In this document: in pieces, positions 1-64,000 of the stretch
Numbering within the stretch: the first letter of the stretch is position 1
Layout of the letters: the number at the start of each line of letters is the position of its first letter
Assembly (NCBI GenBank): GCA_031216915.1
Contig: CM062290.1
Coordinates: 169,589,453-169,653,452 of the forward strand
DNA: 64,000 nucleotides
Origin: Pictodentalium vernedei
Lineage: Eukaryota > Mollusca > Scaphopoda > Dentaliida > Dentaliidae
Reading direction: 5' to 3'
Notes under the pieces: generated by a model
Told to the model about the DNA's origin: nothing
What the model saw: only the letters and a program-made list of their open reading frames with translations
Database searches by the model: none
Program-made: the position numbers and the translations under genes

Positions 1-529
1 ACCAATTGTGTGTGGGAACCCCAGTCAATCTGTCAAAAAAGTACGTTTGTACTCATTTTGTCATGGTCGTTTTGTTATGCTGGGTTTTTCCTCCTAGAAA
101 CAGATAATGCGAAACAAAGGGATTTGAGCGTTTCCTATTCAAATTCACGGATTTTCGGAAGCTGTTTATTTGATTCTTGACAGGGTTGGTGTTAGATCTG
201 GTGATTTTTAATTAATTATTTCTACTTATTTTTACTCTCCTTCGGTATTTAATCAGGGGCTGTGCGGGTGGTGAAGATTGGGCACAAAATTAGGTGATTG
301 ACTGTGTTTACATTTTTTTTTTTTTTTTTCACTTTTGTATTCCCTTCCATATACATAACAACGCTTTTGGCGTTCTTCTAGATTTCAAAAATGCGGCCAC
401 CCGCGGCATCTGTGGCCATATCATGGCTGTTCTATCATGTGGCCACTGATGCTGCGCGTTGCCGTGGACACAATGTAGATAGGTAACGGTATGGGTCCTC
501 TCATAGCCTGCTTCCCTTTGCCTGCTTCT
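1..529. other. No gene recognised; AT-rich flank
   Basis: Nothing coding is recognisable. A run of T's lies near 311-329. The 3' part may belong to the 5' UTR of the LINE that follows, but its 5' boundary cannot be fixed without a second full-length copy. Confidence 0.4.
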
Positions 530-670
530 TTTGACTGCGTTACTGCTTTTATATATAACTCACAAGTTACCTGCTGTGATATTGACCAAGGTTGTAATTC
601 CTTTGACTGCGTTACTGTTTTTATATAACCACACAAGTTACCCACTGAGATATTGACCAAGGTTGTAATC
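530..670. repeat. Two tandem ~71-bp units upstream of LINE copy A
   Basis: Two adjacent units start TTTGACTGCGTTACTG (530 and 602) and each ends in TATTGACCAAGGTTGTAAT. They differ by a few substitutions and one short indel. The position just before ORF1 of the LINE suggests a 5' UTR or promoter repeat, as seen in several non-LTR elements. That role is inferred. Confidence 0.7.
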
Positions 671-702
671 TATTTCCACAATGCTACTATTCACTTAACC
701 AG

Positions 703-894
703 ATGGATTACCTCAGAGTATTAACTTTTCTTATGTTATGCATTTTTCTCATATTCTTACCTGCCATCAAAGCATATATTTCACTTTTCACTGCAGTTAA
801 AAAGCAGTGCAAAATCCTCGAAAATCAAGACAATTTTTTCCTCATGTTCGGACCATCGCTTGCTCTCTTTTTTCCTCTAGGTAATTATGGCTAA
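703..894 (+). CDS. Small membrane-type ORF1 of non-LTR retrotransposon copy A
   Basis: A 63-aa ORF with one strongly hydrophobic stretch near residues 5-28 (LTFLMLCIFLIFLPAIKAYI), then a more polar tail with lysines, glutamine and asparagine. No RNA-binding, zinc-finger or esterase motif of known LINE ORF1 proteins is visible. Its stop overlaps the ORF2 start in the string ATGGCTAA (887-894), which suggests termination-reinitiation coupling. The related LINE at 27158-30656 has a longer hydrophobic ORF in the same place, with the same kind of overlap, so this is unlikely to be a chance ORF. It may be 5'-shortened. Function is unknown; a membrane anchor is only a hypothesis. Confidence 0.55.
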   Translation: MDYLRVLTFLMLCIFLIFLPAIKAYISLFTAVKKQCKILENQDNFFLMFGPSLALFFPLGNYG

Positions 895-3800
895 CACAAT
901 TTCTTTTGATGAGATCCAAAATAATGACAATTTTGATTTCCAGAAAAAACTGAACGATATTATTTCTACCGATGAAGAAGACCTCACCCTCCCATTCAAT
1001 TCTCTTGACTCCGGTTGCCATTACTTTACGCCCGATAACTTTAAAGACGAAATTTCAAGCAAAATCAAAGCCCTAGCTCTACTCAACATCAATTGCCGCA
1101 GCCTGAATGCAAACTTTGAAAATGTTCATAACTTACTTGTAGATCTGCAGACAAATTCCAACTTTTTCGATGTGATCGGAATGACGGAAATATTTAACGT
1201 GAAATCTGGTGTTGAGTACCGGCTTGAGGGCTATCACCCGTTAGTGTCCCGTAATCGTCCTGACGACGATGACGGGAGGGGAGGCGTAGGAATGTTCATA
1301 AATGACAGTATACCCTATAAATTACGAAATGATCTCTCAGTCTTCATACCACATGTCTTTGAATCTCTGTTTATAGAACTATCCCTCAAGAAGAAATGTA
1401 TTGTAGGGACTATCTACAGACCAAACACAGCTCCTAAGGCAGACCTTGATCTGTTCCTAGTCAAACTAACTGAATTGCTAGACTCTTTAAGCAAGGATAA
1501 CATTGTAGTCTACCTCATGGGTGACTTTAACATAGATCTGCTCAGTGTAAATACCCACAGCAAAACGAATACCTTTATTGACTCGCTATTTACTGCTGGT
1601 TTTCTGCCCGCTATAACAAAACCTACCAGAGTCACGGAGTTTTCCGCAACCATAATTTATCACATATTCAGCAATAATATTAAAAAGTTCACATCTGGAA
1701 TCATAATTACTGACGTCAGCGATCATTTTGCAACGTTTTATGTAGATGAATTAGATAAACGCCCCCATGTAACGCCCAATTATCGACGATCCATGAAAAC
1801 TGAGAATGTCATTCGATTTAAAAGACTCTTAATGGGTTGCGATTTCTCTGATGTTACCAATGACGTTTGTCCTAATTCGGCATACAATCGGTTCCTGGAT
1901 AAATTCCACGCAGTATTTGAACAAGCATTTCCCCTGAAATCAACCCCCACACGAAAGAAATATATAAAACGAGAACCTTGGATGACCTCTGGCCTATTGC
2001 AATCGTCCCAAACTAAAAATAAATTGTATGTTAAAACACTAAAATTTCCTACTATCCAAAACATATCAGAATACAAAACGTTTTGTCAGGAATACAACCG
2101 CTTGAGGCGGAAATTCAAAGCAGACTATTATAACCAAGTTCTACTTGAAAACAAACATAATATTAAAAAAAACTTGGGACATCTTGCGAAAGGCCATTTA
2201 CAAGTCAAATAACCACCGACAAATTCCTCCCACCTTCTTGGACGGGAATATCGAATTATCCGACCCTACTACAATTGCGGACAGATTTAACACATTCTTT
2301 GCTAATATTGGTATGAATATAAGTGCTCAAGTACCCCCGTCACAACGTCACTTTTCAGAATATCTCGGCAATAGTAATAACGGGAATTCATTTTTTATAA
2401 CACCTACTAATAAATATGAAATAATTACTTGCGCTAATAAATTAAAAGGTAAATCAAGTACTGATATCAATGATATTTACACCAAACAGCTGAAGGAGAT
2501 TGTATACGAGATAGCAGACCCCCTGTCACACATAATCAATCTGTCTTTCGCTGTAGGTAGGGTACCAGACAGAATGAAGATAGCCAAAATCATTCCTGCC
2601 TTTAAATCTGGAGATCCCCAACGTTTTACCAATTATCGCCCCATAAGTATTCTTCCAACATTTTCAAAAATACTTGAAAAAGTAATGTACTCACGATTAT
2701 ACACTTTCCTCGACGAACATAACTTTATATATAAGTATCAGTTCGGATTCAGGAAGGGTCATTCGACTGTGCATCCCATTCTGCAGTTAATAAACAGTGT
2801 ATCGGAAGCAAATGATAAAACTTCAAAGGATTGTACACTCTCAGTTTTTCTTGACTTTTCAAAAGCATTTGATACCATAAATCATTCGATTCTTTTTAAG
2901 AAACTTGAATGTTACGGGGTAAGAGGTTTAGCTAACACCTGGTTTGAAGATTACCTAACAAGCCGGTGTCAGTTTGTATCCTTCATGAACAGCACATCGG
3001 AAGTAATGGGCGTCACCATTGGGGTACCACAAGGTTCACTTCTAGGTCCACTTCTTTTTTTATTATACATTAACGACATCAGCCACTCTACACTACTTAA
3101 GGTGTTATCTTTTGCAGACGATACCACAGCGTATACATCAAGTGGGAATCTGGATTCTTTGTTAGACGAGACCAATACTGAACTCGGTAAAATCAGTGAA
3201 TGGTGTGCCGCAAATGGATTATGTCTGAATGCCAGTAAAACAAAATGTATGTTGTTACACCCGCAAAACGATTCGTATCATGCCGCCAATAAAAAGGTAT
3301 CTCTGAACGACTTAGACATTCCATTTGTTACTACTAGTCACGAGGAAACCTCTGTCAAATTCCTAGGGATCAACCTGGACGAAAATTTAAAATTCAAACA
3401 ACATACGTCCACAGTTTGCCTAAAGATGGCCAGGGTAATATTTGCCCTGAATAGGGCAAAAAGAACCCTTCCCTTGAAAGCCCTGAAAATATTGTATCTC
3501 TCACTGATACATAGCCATATGTTGTATGGTATCCTTGTCTGGGGCCATGTGTCTTCCACCAGTAGAATCTTTACACTTCAAAAAAAGGCTATTCGTATCA
3601 TAAATAATCGAAAATATATCTCACACACTGAACCCTTATTTAAAAATAGTGGAATACTGAAGTTCGAAGATTTGTATAAGCTTCATGTGTATCTTTTCAT
3701 GCATGCTGGTACCACAATAATCTTCCTACGTCATTTGAAAATACCTTCGAAATATACACAAACCCTTCTGGAATGGAGACAAGACAAACAGGGAATGTGC

Positions 3801-4000
3801 GCACTCTCAAGCCAAGAACTCGCTTCTCTGCTGACCTCCCGATTCATACTTTCCCAAAAATTTGGAATGACTTAAATCCCGAAGTTCGGCAATATAGCAG
3901 GCCTCTGTTTAAAAAGACAATAATCAATTCGTTCTTAAACGCATATTCTTCTGGCATTACTTGCACCAATCCATTCTGTCCCGATTGTGACACAGCATAA
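887..4000 (+). pseudogene. Non-LTR retrotransposon ORF2 (AP endonuclease + reverse transcriptase), frameshifted, copy A
   Basis: Three overlapping frames make one broken ORF2. The first (887-2212) carries the apurinic-type endonuclease: INCRSLNAN, YRPN, GDFNIDLL and SDHF motifs. The aspartate of the usual IDHIF motif is Tyr here (TIIYHIFSN), while the intact relative keeps Asp. The second (2145-3875) is the reverse transcriptase: NYRPIS, FRKGHST, LDFSKAFD, GVPQGS and FADD. The third (3773-4000) restores the conserved C-terminus ending in NPFCPDCD. Frame breaks lie in the A-run near 2163-2171 and near 3697-3712, judged by alignment to the 1038-aa ORF at 27158-30274. RT motifs and the single-repeat 3' end fit the CR1/L2/Jockey group; the clade is not fixed. 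This copy should be inactive. Confidence 0.9.
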
Positions 4001-4465
4001 AGTGATCTCATCCTCCCAACTACTGAAGATCGAGGATTTGTGTGGTGATTTGGAGGGTCTTATGTTCGGGATAATCTACAATTATCCTGAGCATGGGACA
4101 TTTCAAATCACTATTCATCTTTTCGGATTACTTTGAGCATTGTGTAAGTGGTTTTAATCCTAACATGGGGAAAGCTTCACTGGAAGTCTACCTGGGAGCT
4201 TTACCAATTGTGAACAATCCATTCTGTCTCGATTGTGACCCAGCGTAAAGTGATCTCATCCTCCCAACTACTGAAGATCGGAAGTTTTGTATGGTGATTT
4301 GGGGGGTCTTGTGTTCGGGATAATCTACAATTATCCTGAGCATAGGACCTTCCGGGTCACTATTCATCTTTTCGGATTACTTTGAGCATTGTGTAAGTGG
4401 TTTTAATCCTAATACGTGGAAAGCTTCACAGAAAGTCTTCCTAGAAGCTTTACCAATTGTGAACA
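3968..4465. repeat. 248-bp tandem duplication of the LINE copy A C-terminus and 3' UTR
   Basis: The end of ORF2 (coding NPFCPDCD) plus the following 3' UTR is present twice in direct orientation, starting at 3968 and 4216. Copies are about 90% identical by eye. The second copy repeats the C-terminal codons downstream of the real stop. Confidence 0.85.
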
Positions 4466-4516
4466 ACGAGGATAAAGAGTTAAATGACTTTGATGTCAGG
4501 ACAGGATATCATGTTG

Positions 4517-4557
4517 GGGAATGGCAGGAAGACAGCCTCTCCGGCTATGCCATTTCC
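4517..4557 (+). other. 3'-UTR hairpin of LINE copy A
   Basis: GGGAATGGCAGG pairs with the downstream TGCCATTTCC, with an inner stem of AGCC/GGCT. The homologous 3' UTR of copy B (26742-26783, minus strand) has the same hairpin with paired substitutions. Such hairpins serve as reverse-transcriptase recognition sites in L2-type LINEs; that role is inferred here. Confidence 0.7.
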
Positions 4558-4626
4558 ATGCAGTATACACCTTTTTGATTGCTACCATATTTTAATTTAT
4601 GTAAACTGTATCCGAGTATGCTGCTA

Positions 4627-4650
4627 AATAAAGTTTCATTTCATTGAAGT
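4627..4650 (+). terminator. Poly(A) signal and short-repeat 3' end of LINE copy A
   Basis: AATAAA is followed directly by GTTTCATTTCATTGAA, a short TTTCA-type tandem tail. The related copy B has AATAAAG followed by (TATC)n, so a microsatellite-like terminus is a family trait. Confidence 0.6.
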
Positions 4651-4783
4651 GCACCTACACGCCGAAGCTGCTACGCGGAATACGAAAACAAAACTTGTTC
4701 CAAAATGATGGAGGTTATTTTTCGGTATACGCTACAAGAAACGCAGTTTCATGTTTACATTTCCATTGACATATGTTGCCGTC

Positions 4784-4913
4784 TGACGTCACGAAATGAA
4801 TTATTTGAAAAGATGGACACAATGGGAGGAGATTCAATGTTCATAATGCCTATACAATCGTATTTTCCGAGACCCGTAATCATTCTATGAATGTATACCC
4901 ACACTTATAAAAA
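4784..4913 (+). promoter_or_regulatory. Possible promoter: CRE palindrome and TATA box
   Basis: A perfect cAMP-response palindrome TGACGTCA (4784-4791) lies about 115 bp before TATAAAAA (4906-4913), followed by a C/T-rich stretch where transcription could start. This is 1.7 kb upstream of calmodulin exon 2 on the same strand, so it could drive that gene. No ATG followed by a splice donor was found downstream, so the link is speculative. Confidence 0.3.
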
Positions 4914-5192
4914 GGTCGGGGCTACTCCATCTCGGTTCCGATCATAAACAAGTAACCTCGACCGTTTTCTGAGTTATTGATTCCCTTTGTTGTTGGGGTA
5001 CACGAGAGGCTTATTTACTAAATTTGTTATCGTTAAAGTTGCCTTGTTCATTCAAGTTGCATTGTTCATTTCATGATGTGGGTTTTGGGTTATGGGTAGG
5101 GCCTTCTTGGAACATAAACATTATTGTGATGAATTGACGGTAACATTGTCTGAGATCCGTGGCTCGGAGCGTATGTTTAAAATTAAAAATTA

Positions 5193-5519
5193 ATGTACGG
5201 TATCCAAGTCTGGGGGAACTCACCCGCCACAAGAGCACTCACAAAACAGCAAAAGAGCGCCATCCGAATCATATCCAACAAAACATTCAATGCACACACC
5301 GACCCACTATTTAGAAGCCACCGTATCTTAAAATTCACAGACTTGTATAAACTTGACGTTCAGCTGTTTACGCATGATTGGCATAATAAAATGTTACCTG
5401 AAAGTTTTGAGAATAGCTTTAAAATATACCTAAACCCGTCCGGTATGGACACTAGACAGTCAGGTAAATTGCGCACATATAAACCGAAGACCCAGTTCTC
5501 CCATTCATACTTTCCCTAG
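5193..5519 (+). pseudogene. LINE ORF2 C-terminal fragment
   Basis: A 108-residue piece (MYGIQVWGNSP... to the early stop) aligns to the C-terminal part of the LINE ORF2s at 887-4000 and 27158-30274, downstream of the reverse transcriptase. Shared motifs are YGI.VWGN, HTDPLF, ILK..DL and GMDTRQ. It begins abruptly at the fragment edge and stops before the terminal cysteine motif, so both ends are truncated. It is a third, separate copy of the same family. Confidence 0.8.
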
Positions 5520-6600
5520 GTATATGGTTACTATTTGAATCTGCCCTCCATATACAATGGGACCTCGAATTATTTATAATAAATCGGATAATTGTCGCTC
5601 GTAAACCTCATTTCACTGTGTGCACTTTCTTGTCCGACTAAATGTATTCGGCCTTTTCTGCGACTTCTCCCAGTTATCATGAACAACCCAAGAACACCCA
5701 ACGGTCATGTAATACACCACTGTAAAGCATATTCATTCCCCTTTCCATTGATACTGGGTATTGTTGGATACGTTGTGTGAATCAAATTTGAGGGAGGGGG
5801 GGGGGGGGATGAAGATGAGTGCTATCGTTTTCGAAAAGCGAGTTGTTCACCTTGTTAATATTTATATACCATTACAGGGGCACGTCAGCATAGATTCAAA
5901 AATGGTATCAAATATCATTTTTCTTTCGATTTCCCAGCTTGTTCCGAGTACCTGTGGTCTGTACAGTTGCAGGTAGATTTTTGTATATGGTTTTTTCATG
6001 AAGTGTATAGTGTGATATTTCATCTCTTGTCTTCATTTTATCCTGTGTTCCAAAACTGGGCAGTCCTCCCCATACCTCAGGTTTTCCAAGACAAGGGGCG
6101 TGTGCTTCCCGCAAGGGTTCTAGGGTATTTCTCAACAAGCCCGCAATAAAGGAGTCAGCTTCCACGATGTAGGGGGTAGTGGGTTGGGATGGGGCTAGAT
6201 CTCTCCGTCATTGGGGCTGCAGCCCAACCCCAGTGTCACTCTACTAACAGTGTTTCACAACCAATTAGTACGTTTCTGTGAGGCAACACTTTCCACGCAC
6301 ATATCAAATCGCGTGTTCAGAGGTAATAAAACAAGATATCACAACTGGAGTCGACACATAGGGAGAAAAAAAACAACCTGATGATAAACGATGAGAAACC
6401 AAACAAAAGTAGTATAACGTCCAAACCCCAAAGAACCAGTTCCAATATATGTCTTACTAAACACTTATATTTCCTTCTGTGAAATATATATAAAAAACAG
6501 CGCTGTGAGACGTGTTCAATGGATGATTTTTGTTTGTTTTGTCTTTCCACTATTACTTTCTACTGAATAGTAAAATAAGATGGCTTGTATTTCATTTCAG
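5520..6600. other. Calmodulin intron 1 or upstream region; no gene seen
   Basis: Only short spurious ORFs and a run of 13 G's near 5797-5809 are present. If the promoter is upstream, this is calmodulin intron 1. It ends in the acceptor TTTCATTTCAG at 6590-6600. Confidence 0.4.
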
Positions 6601-63047
<56,447 letters not shown>

Positions 63048-63154
63048 TTGGTTGGATATCTACTCAAGATGTGACAATGTTCTGCCTGCTCTTCAACATC
63101 ATACCTCGCACATTGTGTACAAAAGGAAATAACAAAAGGAAATATGTTTATTTT

Positions 63155-64000
63155 TAGTCTGTGTGAAACACACAGACTATTGTTTTTGTACGTTTTTGTC
63201 TTCTTCTTCTTCTTCTTCTTCTTCTTCTCCTGTCTTCTATGCACTTCCTTGTCCTCACGATACCTCAAAAACGAATCGTCCTATCTCGTCGATTTTTGGC
63301 AGACTGGTGGACAGTCAAAAGTTCTCGGCCACCTATGTTTCTCAGATTCCCGGGGCATCAGGGGTGTCCGTAATTGTGTTTTGAAAGTGGGTCACACCCC
63401 TGTCTCAGGCGTGGTATGACATATGCACCTGGGACCAACACCAAATGAGTCGACACTCGATGGAGATTCAAAATATGGGTCAAGGTCACGGAGGTCACCT
63501 TGGGGTCATTAAGTGCATTTTTCATAATTGCTGGAAATCACATTTTTGACCCCCTAAAGCATTCCTCACGGACAGACACACATGCACTTTGACGTAAAAA
63601 AAGTGGGCGTGGCAATTTTTTTTTAAAGTGGGTCAGGCCCATATCTCCGGCATGGTATGACATATGGACCTGGGACCAACACCGAATGAGTCGACACTTG
63701 ATGGAGATTCAAAATGTGGGTCAAGGTCAAGGAGGTCACCTAGGGGTCATTGAGTGCTTTTTCATAATTGCTGGAAACCACATTTTTTGACCCCCTAAGC
63801 ATTCCTGACGGACAGACACACATGGATTTCTACGTTAAAAAGTGGGCGTGGCCAAATTTTTTGAATGTGGGCCACGCTCACATCTCAAGCATGGTATGAT
63901 GAATGGACCTGGGACTAACACCAAATGAGTTGACACTTGATGGAGATTCAAAATATGGGTCAAGATCACGGAGGTCACCTTGGGGTCATTGAGTGCATTT
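63155..64000. mobile_element. Helitron-like element with ~239-bp minisatellite, runs off the window
   Basis: It opens with the hairpin GTCTGTGTG-AAA-CACACAGAC, then CTATTGTTTTTGTACG, (TTC)n and CTATGCACTTCCTTGTCCTC. Repeats follow, with phase points near 63446, 63685 and 63925 (ATGAGTCGACACT, GGGTCAAGGTCACGGAGGTC). It is the inverted counterpart of 50705-51597. Confidence 0.75.

Noticed and set aside
5901-5920. ATGGTATC as the missing calmodulin first exon (ATG followed by GT)
   Set aside because: The donor context is weak and there is no promoter or other support; ATGGT occurs too often by chance.

Overview
This window is eukaryotic, from an animal nuclear genome. It is dominated by one long-introned gene, a calmodulin gene on the + strand, whose introns are packed with transposons. 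Four coding exons are visible (6601-6631, 39110-39253, 49971-50213, 63019-63047). They join in phase to 148 codons after the initiator Met, exactly calmodulin length. The exon carrying ATG lies upstream of 6601 and could not be identified. The last exon gives an unusual C-terminus (EFSKMMMSK). Intron-rich structure, tRNA- and 5S-derived SINEs, Penelope, L1/Tx1-like and CR1/L2/Jockey-like LINEs, and minisatellite-bearing Helitron-like elements with a terminal GGTGAGCTAAAAA hairpin suggest a marine invertebrate, most likely a mollusc. That placement is inference.

Layout: 530-4650 holds a degenerate LINE (copy A) with a small membrane-type ORF1. 6601 is calmodulin exon 2, followed by a TA-flanked MITE. 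8097-15033 is a hAT-type element with perfect 8-bp target duplications, itself split by a 6.4-kb L1/Tx1-like LINE with its own 12-bp duplications and an intact 1287-aa ORF2. 15-20 kb holds foldback elements, satellites, and SINEs with either a tRNA or a 5S rRNA head on one shared body. 20.1-23.7 kb is a Penelope-like element inside long inverted repeats. 24-26.6 kb and 35.2-36 kb carry palindromic elements in opposite orientation. 26.6-30.7 kb is an intact LINE (copy B, minus strand) of the copy A family. 36.2-37.8 kb is a large foldback element.

After exon 3 (39.1 kb) come a satellite element (42.2-44.4 kb), giant palindromes (44.5-47 kb), another minisatellite element (48-49.1 kb), a near-perfect 140-bp palindrome, and exon 4. 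The last intron holds a 6.07-kb DNA transposon (52020-58090). It has terminal inverted repeats, a 3-bp target duplication, an uninterrupted 1492-aa protein that looks like an Academ-type transposase with an XPG-like nuclease region, and a paralogous empty site at 59895-60258. A broken Tc1-like element follows (60603-62152), then a SINE, calmodulin exon 5, and the start of another satellite element that runs off the window.

Apart from calmodulin no host gene is recognisable. The most interesting items are the Academ-like element with its empty site, the LINE family whose short transmembrane ORF1 overlaps ORF2 and whose 3' hairpin shows compensatory changes, the SINE head swap, and the variant calmodulin last exon.
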